A model generated the notes under the pieces. The model saw nothing but the letters and a program-made list of their open reading frames with translations. It had not been told where the DNA came from and did no database searches. From Pseudomonas sp. DC1.2 (GTDB lineage Bacteria > Pseudomonadota > Gammaproteobacteria > Pseudomonadales > Pseudomonadaceae), in NCBI RefSeq assembly GCF_034351645.1, contig NZ_CP133782.1, positions 2,237,001 to 2,301,000 on the forward strand: a stretch of 64,000 nt of DNA, in the 5' to 3' direction. Position numbers and translations under genes: made by a program. Below are positions 29,993 through 38,877 of this stretch, piece by piece; position 1 is the first letter of the stretch, and each line of letters begins with the position of its first letter.

Positions 29993-31276
29993 ATGAAGCA
30001 AACTCATGTAAACAGCTACTACGCGGCGACCCGCAACGCTATCGGCGACTTCCCGACGCTGGAAGACGCGGTTGATTGCGATGTCTGCGTCATCGGCGCG
30101 GGCTACACCGGCCTTTCTTCCGCGCTGTTCCTCAGTGAAGCCGGTTACAGCGTCACCGTTCTCGAAGCGGCCAAAGTCGGCTTCGGCGCCAGCGGTCGTA
30201 ACGGCGGCCAATTGGTCAACTCCTACAGCCGCGACGTCGATGTCATCGAAGAGCGCTACGGCGATAAAACAGCCGAAGTTCTCGGCAGCATGATCTTTGA
30301 GGGCGCCGACATTATTCGTTCGCGCATCAAACAATACGACATCCAATGCGACTACCGCCCCGGCGGCATCTTCGCCGCGCTGAACAAGAAACAGCTCAAG
30401 GCCCTGACCGAACAGAAAAGCAGCTGGGAACGCTACGGCAACAAAAACCTGAAAATGCTCGACGCCGCTGATATCAAGCGCGAAGTCGGTTGCGACAACT
30501 ACGTCGGCGGCCTGCTGGACTTGCAGGGCGGTCACATTCACCCGCTGAACCTGGCCCTCGGCGAAGCCGCCGCAATCATCGGCCTGGGCGGCAAGATCTA
30601 TGAGCAGTCGGCGGCGGTGGAAATCACCTACGGCGAACCGATCATCGTGCGCACCGCCAAAGGCGTGGTGCGGGCCAAGTACCTGCTGATCGCCGGTAAT
30701 GCCTATCTGCCTCAGAATCTCGACGCCCGTGTGACCCGCAAAAGCATGCCCTGCGGCTCGCAAATCGCCGTCACCGAACCGCTGTCCGAGCAGGTTGCAC
30801 GCAGCCTGATCAAAAACAACTACTGCGTCGAAGACTGCAACTACCTGCTTGATTACTACCGCCTCACTGCTGACAACCGTCTGCTGTACGGCGGCGGCGT
30901 GGTCTACGGCGCCCGCGAACCAGACGATATCGAACAGATGATCAAACCGAAAATCCTCAAGACCTTTCCGCAATTGAAGGACGTGAAAATCGACTACCGC
31001 TGGACCGGTAACTTCCTGCTGACCATGTCACGCATGCCGCAATTCGGCCGCGTCGAGAAAAACGCCTATTACATGCAAGGTTACAGCGGCCACGGCGTCA
31101 CCTGCTCTCACCTGGCCGGCAAGCTGATCTCGGAAATGATCCGCGGCGACGCCGAACGCTTCGACGCGTTCGCGTCCCTGCCACATATGCCGATGTTCGG
31201 TGGCCGAACCTTCCAGGCCCCGCTCACCGCCATGGGCGCCGCGTATTACGCGCTCCGGGATCGGTTCGGGATCTAA
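29993..31276 (+). CDS. puuB: Gamma-glutamylputrescine oxidase (FAD-dependent)
   Basis: DAO-family flavoenzyme oxidising gamma-glutamylputrescine to the aldehyde, with ammonia and hydrogen peroxide released. The 427 residues start MKQTHVNSYYAATRN. The dinucleotide fold CDVCVIGAGYTGLSSALFLS is at about 30-49, with GFGASGRNGGQLV near 67. The FAD-contacting C-terminal GYSGHGVTCSHLAGKL is also present. The ATG at 29993 has GGAGAA upstream. It follows puuC by 52 bp in the same operon. Confidence 0.93.
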   Translation: MKQTHVNSYYAATRNAIGDFPTLEDAVDCDVCVIGAGYTGLSSALFLSEAGYSVTVLEAAKVGFGASGRNGGQLVNSYSRDVDVIEERYGDKTAEVLGSMIFEGADIIRSRIKQYDIQCDYRPGGIFAALNKKQLKALTEQKSSWERYGNKNLKMLDAADIKREVGCDNYVGGLLDLQGGHIHPLNLALGEAAAIIGLGGKIYEQSAAVEITYGEPIIVRTAKGVVRAKYLLIAGNAYLPQNLDARVTRKSMPCGSQIAVTEPLSEQVARSLIKNNYCVEDCNYLLDYYRLTADNRLLYGGGVVYGAREPDDIEQMIKPKILKTFPQLKDVKIDYRWTGNFLLTMSRMPQFGRVEKNAYYMQGYSGHGVTCSHLAGKLISEMIRGDAERFDAFASLPHMPMFGGRTFQAPLTAMGAAYYALRDRFGI

Positions 31277-31615
31277 CCGAGCGGCTCCCACAGGAGGTCG
31301 ATGGCAAGCACCCATTTGTGTGTGCGCACGATCAGCCTGTGGGACTTGCCCGCGATGAGAGCCTTCTGGCCGCTCCCGGTATTCCTTGAGACACGGCCAA
31401 CCATCCGCACAATTTGCGCACCAAAACTGACCAGCATCCGGGCTGCCGGGATTTTTTACGGGCCGTCCATCGAACCTGCTGAGCAACACCTGCAAACGTG
31501 ATTTAATACCCGCCTTTCACGGTTCCGGGACAAGGAAGCGGTGTTCCAAGCGGCCATACGTCGCCCGCCATCCACCCCCATTACCCCTTAAGTCGTTCTC
31601 AACATAAGGCTGTCA
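31277..31615. repeat. Intergenic region with degenerate REP-like pair
   Basis: The 339 bases between puuB and puuR contain no convincing gene. TCCCACAGG at 31286-31294 and CCTGTGGGA at 31336-31344 form a 9-bp inverted pair, and the second arm continues into CTTGCCCGCGATGAG. The CCTGTGGGA...TTGCCCGCGA pattern is that of the REP palindromes common in fluorescent pseudomonads, here worn. The puuR promoter must lie downstream of it. Confidence 0.55.
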
Positions 31616-32164
31616 ATGGACACGGGCTCACGACTCAAATTAGTACGCGAAAGCTACAAAATGTCCCAGCGCGAGCTGGCCAGGCGTAGCGGCGTCACCA
31701 ATGCCACCATTTCCCTGATCGAACAAAATCGTGTCAGTCCCTCCGTCAGCTCCCTTAAAAAACTGCTGGAAGGCATCCCCATGTCTTTGGCGGACTTCTT
31801 CACCTTCGACCAACCGCCGCGTGAGCATCAATACGTGTTTCGAGCCAACGAACAGCCCGATCTCGGGCGCGATGGCCTGCGATTGCTGCTGATAGGCGCT
31901 TCAGTGCCGAGTCGGCAGATGCGCCTACTGCGCGAGCAATACGCGCCAGGGGCGAGTTCGGGAGAAGAGCCTATCGTTCACGCGGAAGGGGAGGAGTGTG
32001 GGCTTGTCACCCGTGGCACGGTTGAACTCACTGTTGATGGACAAATCAGCGTGTTGAATGCCGGGGATGGGTATTACTTCCCGACCACGCTGGCGCATCG
32101 GTTTCGCAATATTGGGGCGGATGAGGCCGAGATTATTAGTGCCAATACGCCGGCGAACTTTTGA
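31616..32164 (+). CDS. puuR: PuuR-like transcriptional regulator (HTH_3 plus cupin)
   Basis: Probable repressor of the adjacent polyamine genes. The 182 residues carry a Cro/C1-type helix-turn-helix (about 7-58, MSQRELARRSGVTNATISLIEQ). A C-terminal cupin sensor (about 105-180) contains EECGLVTRGTVELTVDG and GDGYYFPTTLAHRFRN, the layout of E. coli PuuR. The ATG is at 31616. It is on the same strand as puuACB but separated by 339 bp with a REP-like element, so it probably has its own promoter. Confidence 0.88.
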   Translation: MDTGSRLKLVRESYKMSQRELARRSGVTNATISLIEQNRVSPSVSSLKKLLEGIPMSLADFFTFDQPPREHQYVFRANEQPDLGRDGLRLLLIGASVPSRQMRLLREQYAPGASSGEEPIVHAEGEECGLVTRGTVELTVDGQISVLNAGDGYYFPTTLAHRFRNIGADEAEIISANTPANF

Positions 32165-32342
32165 TCTCAAGAGGGACGTGAACCTGAAGTGGCTGGGGCG
32201 AGTGCTTATTCAAGGAAATAGCAGACGTCGTCCTTGGCGAGTGGCCAGCTCATTGTTCGACAGCGCTAGAAAGAATTATGTTGTTGTTTGATCAGTTAGC
32301 TTCCTGTGGTTTTTTTGATTTTATATTGATGAGTAAGACGTA

Positions 32343-33275
32343 TTGAAAAGGATAACGATACAGCGTCTTCTTCTGGCTTTTTTCAGAACCGTAGGCATGA
32401 AAAATGGAGCGGTATGGGATTTTCACACTACCGCGGTGGGTAGTTACAGAGGGGCGCTTGTTTATATATGGGAAGGGGTGGGTAACCAGCTAGAAGACGT
32501 GCCCGTCATGTTCGAGTCTTACGACGAACTTATGAACTGGGCTTATGGCGAAGGCATTGTAACTACCGATCTGTATATTTCACGTTGTGGCGACAGAAAA
32601 GCCATTTCGTTGCGCAGTAATGATCTCCAGTCCACGTACTGTGGTGTTCCTCAGTTATGGGTTAACGCGCGGTGGGGGCAGTACCGTACTGCATTTAAAT
32701 ATTGGCTCGGCGCGAACCGCTCTGGCAGTAGCATTCATGAGTTGCACCGCTCAGCTGTTCAGGTTTTTACTAATTTGAATAGTGCATTGCTTTCAAAAAG
32801 TATTTTTAAAAATCTGTCTGACGATTTCCGCTTAAAGGCCAAGCTTATTGTTGATGCTGAGATTTCAGCTAATAATGCCGCCGCCAATACAGCATCAGGC
32901 GACCCAGCGCTGATCGAGAAATTTGATAGTTTTTTAGATGCTGATCATCTCGTTCACAAAGCTTCCCTGAGGAATCTTCCCAATGCGTGGGTGCTTCTTG
33001 GGCCTGTGCATGCGGATGTGAATAGAAATTATGGGCGGTTGGTAGAGAAAAAACTTCCCAGGTCTAAAGTGGGAGTCGGACGAATAAACTTAAACGCGTT
33101 AATGGGGTTTAAGGTTTTTGCGCCGTTTATGCCGCTCACTAGTGCAGAGGTGGCGAATTGTGTGCAAATGATGGGCGGTGGTTTTTCTACTTCCACACAT
33201 CTGGCAGCGCAACTGCCACTCATGGCCGATCAGGTGTCTGCGTTTGTTCGTTATCCTGGGTTTAAAGCCAAGTGA
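32343..33275 (+). CDS. Orphan hypothetical protein in AT-rich DNA
   Basis: I do not recognise this protein. The frame codes 310 residues from TTG 32343; ATG 32397 (M19, MKNGAVWDFHTTAVGSYRG) is an equally good start and would remove a weakly hydrophobic leader. It is soluble-looking, with aromatic-rich early beta stretches (ALVYIWEGV, LWVNARWGQYRTAFKYWLG) and a helical middle. The Gly/Met-rich segment CVQMMGGGFSTSTHLAA is near the end. Codon use is clearly more AT-rich than its neighbours (runs such as TTTTTAGATG), and an IS-like tip follows, so lateral acquisition is likely. Confidence 0.65.
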   Translation: MKRITIQRLLLAFFRTVGMKNGAVWDFHTTAVGSYRGALVYIWEGVGNQLEDVPVMFESYDELMNWAYGEGIVTTDLYISRCGDRKAISLRSNDLQSTYCGVPQLWVNARWGQYRTAFKYWLGANRSGSSIHELHRSAVQVFTNLNSALLSKSIFKNLSDDFRLKAKLIVDAEISANNAAANTASGDPALIEKFDSFLDADHLVHKASLRNLPNAWVLLGPVHADVNRNYGRLVEKKLPRSKVGVGRINLNALMGFKVFAPFMPLTSAEVANCVQMMGGGFSTSTHLAAQLPLMADQVSAFVRYPGFKAK

Positions 33276-33297
33276 CGACTGAGCAGCGTGAGTCAGG

Positions 33298-33338
33298 CTG
33301 TCGCCAAAAGTGGGTGCATGTCTCCCGAAAAATCGACA
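33298..33338 (-). mobile_element. Apparent solo end of an IS21-type insertion sequence
   Basis: Read on the minus strand from 33338, the sequence begins TGTCGATTTTTCGGGAGACA and continues TGCACCCACTTTTGGCGACAG. This resembles my recollection of IS21-family tips (5'-TG start, a TGCACCC-x-CTTTT-x-GGCGAC block). No istA/istB genes are present, so it would be a relic. The family assignment is from memory and unverified. Confidence 0.4.
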
Positions 33339-33339
33339 C

Positions 33340-33377
33340 TGCGGATCATTCCAAACGCTGTCGGCCCATGATCCGCA
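33340..33377. repeat. 10-bp inverted repeat beside the IS-like tip
   Basis: TGCGGATCAT (33340-33349) and ATGATCCGCA (33368-33377) are perfectly complementary with an 18-nt loop, starting two bases after the IS-like tip. It may be an old terminator, or a structured target of insertion. Confidence 0.5.
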
Positions 33378-33518
33378 CTTGGCTCATGAACATGCTGGGC
33401 TCCTCCATGACCTCTTGCGCTGGGCCTTGAGGTCATGTGTTCGCTGGCACAACCCTTATAAGTCGGGGTCGGTGAATACCTGAGGAAATCGGCAGCCGGG
33501 GTGATGCCCGGTGGGCCG

Positions 33519-33719
33519 CTAATGCGCGCCGTGGGTGCTGTGCTTAGGTCCGGCCAGCGCCCAGGCGATCAATCCAAGCAGGGGTACAAACACGATCACT
33601 ACGATCCACACGCCCTTGTTATCTGCTGTGCTCGCGCTTTTGATCACCTTGTTGATTGCCCACAATTCAATCACTACCAAAATTACTGCAAGTGCGATCC
33701 ATACGTATTCGATTTGCAT
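33519..33719 (-). CDS. Small membrane protein, PLDc_N domain
   Basis: The 66-residue protein has two membrane segments (about 5-23 and 36-56) and the PLDc_N pattern IELWAINKVIKSAST...GVWIVVIVFVPLLGLIAW with a C-terminal GPK. Such short proteins are found alone in many Pseudomonas genomes, and their function is unknown. ATG 33719 has the strong SD GGAGGTGG. The 18 open codons before it are basic and not conserved-looking. The His-containing tail STHGAH ends the protein. Confidence 0.82.
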   Translation of the reverse strand: MQIEYVWIALAVILVVIELWAINKVIKSASTADNKGVWIVVIVFVPLLGLIAWALAGPKHSTHGAH

Positions 33720-33826
33720 TGGCCACCTCCTGAGTGTCATTTCCTTAGGTGGGCGGTGGCGATGAGGGTTCATTAAATGTGCCGTTGGCGAGCAGCCACC
33801 AGCACCTGTGTCCGGTGATATGGGTG

Positions 33827-35536
33827 TCAGCGACCCGACAATGCAGGCGTGCGGGGTGGAATCATCCGCTTGCTAGCGGTTGATTCAAACGCCGAAGCCA
33901 GCCGCAGCAACGCCGAATCGTCATACGCACGGCCGGCAAAGGTTAGCCCGACCGGCATGCCGATGTCGGGCATGACGCCCATCGGTACGGTGACGGTGGG
34001 CACGCCCAAGTGGCGGATGGCGAGGTTACCGTTGGCGACCCAGACGCCGTTGCTCCAGGCGATGTCCGCCGATTGCGGATTTACGTCTGCATCCGCGGGG
34101 CCGACGTCGGCGACGGTCGGGAAGAGCACGGCATCGAGTCCGAGCCGATCCATCCAGTGTTCAAGGTCAAGTCGACGGGTTTGTTCAAGTCCGCGCAGGC
34201 CGTCGGGCAAGGTGCTGATCTGGTCCCACGGGGTGATGCCGCGTTCGGCCATTCGCACGTATTCGTCCATGCCGGCGGCGAGGTCGCCTTCTCGGTTAGG
34301 CAGCGTACCGGGGTCGTGGGGGAAGATCAGGGAGCCATCGACATCGACCAATCGGTTTAATGTCGGATCGCCGTTGGCCTGTAGAAAATCATCGAACGCC
34401 CACGCCGTCAGGTCCCACAGCTCGTGGTGCAGAAACTCTTTTGAGACGATTGCGCGATTGAACACGGTGGGCGCCCCCGGGCGATCGCCTTCGCAATTGG
34501 AGACCAGCGGGAAATCGACGTCGATCACTTCGGCGCCTGCCGCTTCGAGTGCCTGGCGTGCCTGTTCCCAGAGCCCGATCACCGAGGCACGGGTGTGAAT
34601 GCGCTGCCCGGTGGGGCCGCCGATGCCCGGCGCTGCGGACGTGCCCGCTGCGGGGTCGGCGTTGATGTACATCCGAGGAATGCCGAGACGTTTGCCGGCG
34701 AGGGCCGCGGGGGTTGCCGCCAGTTCGGCATAGGAGACGGGACGCACCGAGGCGACGCTTGGAATCGGCACCCAACGCTGCATGCGCCACAGGTCGCCGC
34801 GTGTGTCGGGGTCTTCGGCGACCACCACGTCGAGCACTTCAAGCAGGTCGGCCATGGTTCTGGCGAACGGCACGACCACGTCCATGGTCGGCGTCAACGG
34901 CCAGTTGCCACGCACCGAGATGACGCCGCGTGATGGCGTGTAGGCGCACAAACCATTGTTCGACGCGGGGCCGCGTCCGCTTGACCACGTTTCTTCCGCC
35001 AGGCCGAACGCGGCGAAACTGGCGGCGGTGGCGGTGCCGGCACCGTTTGATGAGCCTGAGGCGAACGGTGCCGTGAGGTAGTCAGCGTTGTAGGGACTCT
35101 CGGCGCGACCGTAGGCCCCGCGCTGCATGCCGCCATTGGCCATGGGCGGCATATTGGTCTTGCCCAGGCAGATCGCTCCGGCGCCGCGCAGCCGTTCGAT
35201 GGTGAACGCATCGCGATAAGCCGTCAGGTGGGCAAAAGCGGGGCTGCCGGAGGCGGCGCTCAGGCCTTTCACCAAGTAACTGTCCTTGGCCGTGTAGGGG
35301 ATGCCATCGAGTGGCCCCAGCGTTGCGCCGTTGGCCCGACGAGCATCGGACGTCCGCGCCTCGTTCAGCGCTTCGGGGTTACGTACCACCACCGCGTTGA
35401 GGGCGGTCGGTGTGTCGGCGCCGTCGTAAGCATCGATTCGCGCGAGATAGGCCTGGACCAGCTCAACCGCGGTGGTCTGGCCTGACTCGAGCGCCGCACG
35501 CAGTTGGGCAATGGAAACCTCGGTGACCTCGATCAT
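33827..35536 (-). CDS. Amidase-signature family amidase
   Basis: Ser-cisSer-Lys hydrolase of the amidase signature family; the substrate is unknown. The 569 residues contain catalytic Lys84 (YTAKDSY). The glycine/serine block ASGSSNGAGTA (about 160-170) supplies the cis-Ser, and EETWSSGRGPAS has the presumed nucleophile Ser186. The usual D-T-G-G-S-I-R is changed to E-T-W-S-S-G-R, a noticeable divergence. The C-terminal PTVTVPMG...GMPVGLTFAGRAYDD is typical. It lacks a signal peptide and starts at ATG 35536. It is likely monocistronic, with a palindrome about 75 bp upstream. Confidence 0.88.
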   Translation of the reverse strand: MIEVTEVSIAQLRAALESGQTTAVELVQAYLARIDAYDGADTPTALNAVVVRNPEALNEARTSDARRANGATLGPLDGIPYTAKDSYLVKGLSAASGSPAFAHLTAYRDAFTIERLRGAGAICLGKTNMPPMANGGMQRGAYGRAESPYNADYLTAPFASGSSNGAGTATAASFAAFGLAEETWSSGRGPASNNGLCAYTPSRGVISVRGNWPLTPTMDVVVPFARTMADLLEVLDVVVAEDPDTRGDLWRMQRWVPIPSVASVRPVSYAELAATPAALAGKRLGIPRMYINADPAAGTSAAPGIGGPTGQRIHTRASVIGLWEQARQALEAAGAEVIDVDFPLVSNCEGDRPGAPTVFNRAIVSKEFLHHELWDLTAWAFDDFLQANGDPTLNRLVDVDGSLIFPHDPGTLPNREGDLAAGMDEYVRMAERGITPWDQISTLPDGLRGLEQTRRLDLEHWMDRLGLDAVLFPTVADVGPADADVNPQSADIAWSNGVWVANGNLAIRHLGVPTVTVPMGVMPDIGMPVGLTFAGRAYDDSALLRLASAFESTASKRMIPPRTPALSGR

Positions 35537-35610
35537 GCTGTTCTCTCAAAGGGCTGTTCATATCGGTTTTAGGTGCGCTGTATTAGGAACGACAGCGCGC
35601 CGGCTTTCAA

Positions 35611-35634
35611 CCGAGCATTCGATTTAATACTCGG
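35611..35634. promoter_or_regulatory. Operator-like palindrome upstream of the amidase gene
   Basis: CCGAG-C-ATT (35611-35619) and AAT-A-CTCGG (35626-35634) form a near-perfect dyad around CGATTT, 75 bp upstream of the amidase ATG and downstream of the SnoaL-like gene. The spacing suits a repressor or activator dimer. Confidence 0.4.
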
Positions 35635-35720
35635 CTAAAACAGCCCCGTGATGGCAGGCCCTTTCTTTGCGCACAGGCTTGGGGTCGTGTTGATTGATCC
35701 CTGCGCGCGAGTTGTCCAGG

Positions 35721-36149
35721 TCAGGCTTTATTGGCCGCCAGGTACGCGCCCAGCCGGTGGCCCATTTCTTTGCCCAACGCTTGTAAGCCACTCAAGGGAC
35801 GGACCATCACTTCAAACTCGATGATCTTTCCGTGTTCATTGAAACGGATCATATCGATACCCTTTAGCTCTTTCTCACCGACGCGGGCGCTGAATTCGAG
35901 AACGACGTTCAGTCCGTCCGCTGTCGCCAATTCACGGTGGTACGCAAACTGTTCGAAGACGCTGAATACCGTGGTGAGAATCATCGTGACTACATTGATG
36001 CCGGCGTAAGGCGTGTGAGCCATGGGCGAGCGCAATACCGCGTGTGGGTCCAGTAAGTCGGGCAGGGCAAGCAAGTCGCCTGCGTTGATCATGTTGTGCC
36101 ACTGGCGTAAGGACTCGGCGGCATTGGGGTGAAGTTTCAGTTCGGACAT
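35721..36149 (-). CDS. SnoaL/NTF2-like family protein
   Basis: The 142-residue single-domain protein has the NTF2-like cone fold. An N-terminal helix pair (AAESLRQWHNMINAGDLLALPDLL) is followed by the strand pattern AVLRSPMAHTPYAG. The sheet VLEFSARVGEKELKGIDMIRFNEHGKIIEFEVMVRP is typical of SnoaL-like polyketide-cyclase relatives. There is no signal peptide. Without conserved catalytic residues the role stays open. The start is ATG 36149 with AGGAGCTG upstream. Confidence 0.8.
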   Translation of the reverse strand: MSELKLHPNAAESLRQWHNMINAGDLLALPDLLDPHAVLRSPMAHTPYAGINVVTMILTTVFSVFEQFAYHRELATADGLNVVLEFSARVGEKELKGIDMIRFNEHGKIIEFEVMVRPLSGLQALGKEMGHRLGAYLAANKA

Positions 36150-36399
36150 TTTCAGCTCCTGTGATTTTTGTTGTTGTGCAGGTGTCGAGGGGCGCGTCGA
36201 TGGGCCGCACGTCGCCGACCCACAGACTGTAGATCAAGTGGCGCGGATCGACGTGAGCGGCAGTTATTTGATCTGAATAAGGCCCGGCAGCAGCGGCGCA
36301 GAGGCGGGACGAAATGGCCCAATTTCTTCATTTACTTGAACGATTCAGCGGCTATGCTGGTCACTTCGTACTCAACGTCCGAATCAAGAGGTGATTGCA

Positions 36400-37467
36400 A
36401 TGGTCAAGACTTACAGTTACGCCGCCAAGGATCCCAAGGACTCGCTCAAGCCCTTCACTTTCGAGCGTCGCGCCCCCGGCGCTGACGATGTACAGATGGA
36501 TATTCTGTACTGCGGCGTTTGCCATTCCGACCTGCACACCGCGCGCAACGAGTGGCACAACACGCTGTACCCTTCGGTGCCGGGCCATGAAATTGTTGGT
36601 CGAGTGACCGCCGTTGGCGCCAATGTCAGCCAATTCAAAGTCGGCGACCTGGCCGGTGTCGGCTGCATGGTCGATAGCTGTCAGCACTGTGCGTCCTGTG
36701 CTGAAGGCGAAGAACAGTATTGCGAGAACGGCTTTACCGGCACCTACAACGGCCCGGTGTTTGGAGGCGAGAACACTTTCGGCGGCTACTCGGACAACAT
36801 CGTGGTCAAGGAGAAGTTCGTTCTGCGCATTTCCCATGGCGAGGCGAACCTGGCGGCTGTCGCTCCATTACTGTGTGCCGGTATCACCACGTATTCGCCG
36901 CTGCACCATTGGAAAGTCGGCCCAGGCAAGAAAGTCGGTGTCGTGGGCCTCGGAGGTCTGGGGCACATGGCGGTGAAAATCGCTCATGCCATGGGCGCGC
37001 ACGTGGTGTTGTTCACCACCTCGCCGAACAAGCGTGAAGACGGTCTGCGCTTGGGCGCTGATGAAGTAGTGGTGTCGAAAAACCCGGATGAAATGGCCAA
37101 GTTCGCCAACACCCTGGACTTCATCCTCAACACCGTGGCGGCACCGCATGACCTGGACGCCTTTCTTTCGCTGCTCAAGCGCGATGGCACCATGACCCTG
37201 GTCGGTGCGCCGGACAGCCCGCACCCGTCGCCTTCTGTATTCAACCTGATCTTCAAACGCCGCAGCCTGGCCGGGTCGTTGATCGGTGGCATCCAGGAAA
37301 CGCAGGACATGCTGGATTTTTGCGCCAAGCACGGGATTGTTTCGGACATCGAGATGATCGACATTCAGAACATCAACGAAGCCTACGAACGAATGATCAA
37401 GGGCGACGTTAAATACCGCTTTGTGATTGATATGAACAGCCTGAAAAAGGACGCCGAGGCGGCCTGA
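36400..37467 (+). CDS. Zinc-dependent NAD(P)-alcohol dehydrogenase (YahK/cinnamyl type)
   Basis: Cytoplasmic medium-chain dehydrogenase that reduces aldehydes, or oxidises alcohols. The 355 residues have catalytic zinc ligands in CGVCHSDLH and GHEIVG. The structural zinc set is CQHCASCAEGEEQYCENGF, and the cofactor fold is VGVVGLGGLGHMAVK. It most resembles the NADPH-preferring YahK/AdhC branch. The ATG at 36400 follows AAGAGGTG; a GTG in that SD is rejected. The 250-bp upstream region should carry the promoter, with no regulator recognised. Confidence 0.92.
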   Translation: MVKTYSYAAKDPKDSLKPFTFERRAPGADDVQMDILYCGVCHSDLHTARNEWHNTLYPSVPGHEIVGRVTAVGANVSQFKVGDLAGVGCMVDSCQHCASCAEGEEQYCENGFTGTYNGPVFGGENTFGGYSDNIVVKEKFVLRISHGEANLAAVAPLLCAGITTYSPLHHWKVGPGKKVGVVGLGGLGHMAVKIAHAMGAHVVLFTTSPNKREDGLRLGADEVVVSKNPDEMAKFANTLDFILNTVAAPHDLDAFLSLLKRDGTMTLVGAPDSPHPSPSVFNLIFKRRSLAGSLIGGIQETQDMLDFCAKHGIVSDIEMIDIQNINEAYERMIKGDVKYRFVIDMNSLKKDAEAA

Positions 37468-37483
37468 TCCATCCACCCAGATG

Positions 37484-37508
37484 GGCCTGGCCCTCGTGGT
37501 CGGGCCTC
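37484..37508. terminator. Imperfect hairpin between convergent adh and kinase genes
   Basis: GGCCTGGCC and GGTCGGGCC form a 9-bp stem with two mismatches around CTCGT, in the 39 bp between the two gene ends. It is a plausible but weak bidirectional terminator. Confidence 0.3.
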
Positions 37509-38877
37509 ATGAGGTTGGCGTTTTTACGCCGGCAACGTTAATCCAGACCGACACACACAACCCAACTTTTTGCTGCTCATCGGTGAAGCTCAATTCAATC
37601 TGGGCTCCAGTACGGTCGGCTATCGCCTTGACGATGGAGAGTCCCAGCCCGGACCCGGTTTCATCGGTGCCCAGACTGCGATAGAACGGGTCGAATACCC
37701 GCTGCTGTTCGGGTGGTGTAATGCCCGGTCCCGAGTCCTTGACCTGCAACAGAACCCTACCGTTTTCGTGGCTGACCGAGAGGTCAATCCGCCCCCCTTC
37801 GGGGGTGTATCGGACCGCATTGTCGACCAGATTTCTGACCACCGTGATCAAGTCCATTTCAGCCATCAGTACGTGGGCGTCCTGATCGCCTTCGACGCCG
37901 ATGTCGATGTGTTTGATCTCGGCCAGAGGCAGCAAATCCTCCAGCACGTGGCGATACACCGCGTGTACCGACACGACGGCTGCCGGCTGGCTTGACACCG
38001 ATTGTGCCCTGGCCAGGCTGAGCAGTTGATCGATCAGTTTGCGACTGCGTTCGATGCCTTGGCGCAGTTGCACCAAGCGCTCTCGGGCGGGCGGCGACAT
38101 GTCGGCGGCGGCCAATCGTTCGGCTTGCAGCGACAGGGCGGTCAGTGGCGAGCGAAGTTCGTGGGCCGCATCGGCAACGAAGCGCCGCTGGGTGTCCATG
38201 GATTGCCCCACGCGAGTGAGTAATCGGTTGATCGCCACGACGAAGGGACGGACTTCGGCGGGCAGATGGTTCTCATCGATGGGGTGCAACGCTTGCTCGG
38301 CGCGCTGGTCGATTTCAGCTGAGAGGGTTGCGATCGGGCGAAACAGCTTGCGCACCAGATCGCCGACGACCAGCAGCAGCACCGGAAACAAAATCAGAAA
38401 CGGCAGCAGGCTGCGCCATGCGCTCTCGCGGGCTTCCTTGTCACGCGCACCGGTTTCCTGGGCGATGACGATGCGTTTGCCATTGGCGGTGGTTTTGACC
38501 AGCACCCGGAAGTCCTCGCCCGCGACCGTCAAGGTCAACAAGCCGTCAGTCAGGGTGGTGGGGAAGGGCAGCGGTATCGCGGCATCATCGTTGCCGACGG
38601 CTTTGCTGCCGTCGGCCAGGTATTGAACGATAACGCGGGACTCTTCGTCGTCATTATTGAGCCCGGCGCTTTCGGGGTAGCTGAGGGTCATTTGTTGCCG
38701 GTCCAACAGCATGGCCACTTGACGCAACGTGGCGTCCTGCATTTCGTGAGCTTCGTCGAACGCCGAGACGAAGGCAAAAATACCGGCCACGACCGCCACG
38801 ATCAGGATGGCCAGCGACAGCGTGACGGACAATCGCCGTTGCACCGAGTCACTCAAGCGTTTTTTGACACCATCCAT
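37507..38877 (-). CDS. Sensor histidine kinase, QseC/PmrB type
   Basis: Inner-membrane sensor partner of the response regulator encoded just upstream. The 456 residues have TM1 (about 17-38), a periplasmic sensor of about 110 residues and TM2 (about 157-173). The HAMP-like linker precedes HisKA with His239 (DAAHELRSPLTALS). HATPase follows with N-box NLVDNAVRYTP, G1 DSGPGI and G2 GSGLGLSIVKAI. The start overlaps the regulator gene by 25 bp. The signal is not readable from the sensor, but the neighbours (lipoprotein and COG4705 protein) point to envelope or metal stress. Confidence 0.92.
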   Translation of the reverse strand: MDGVKKRLSDSVQRRLSVTLSLAILIVAVVAGIFAFVSAFDEAHEMQDATLRQVAMLLDRQQMTLSYPESAGLNNDDEESRVIVQYLADGSKAVGNDDAAIPLPFPTTLTDGLLTLTVAGEDFRVLVKTTANGKRIVIAQETGARDKEARESAWRSLLPFLILFPVLLLVVGDLVRKLFRPIATLSAEIDQRAEQALHPIDENHLPAEVRPFVVAINRLLTRVGQSMDTQRRFVADAAHELRSPLTALSLQAERLAAADMSPPARERLVQLRQGIERSRKLIDQLLSLARAQSVSSQPAAVVSVHAVYRHVLEDLLPLAEIKHIDIGVEGDQDAHVLMAEMDLITVVRNLVDNAVRYTPEGGRIDLSVSHENGRVLLQVKDSGPGITPPEQQRVFDPFYRSLGTDETGSGLGLSIVKAIADRTGAQIELSFTDEQQKVGLCVSVWINVAGVKTPTS

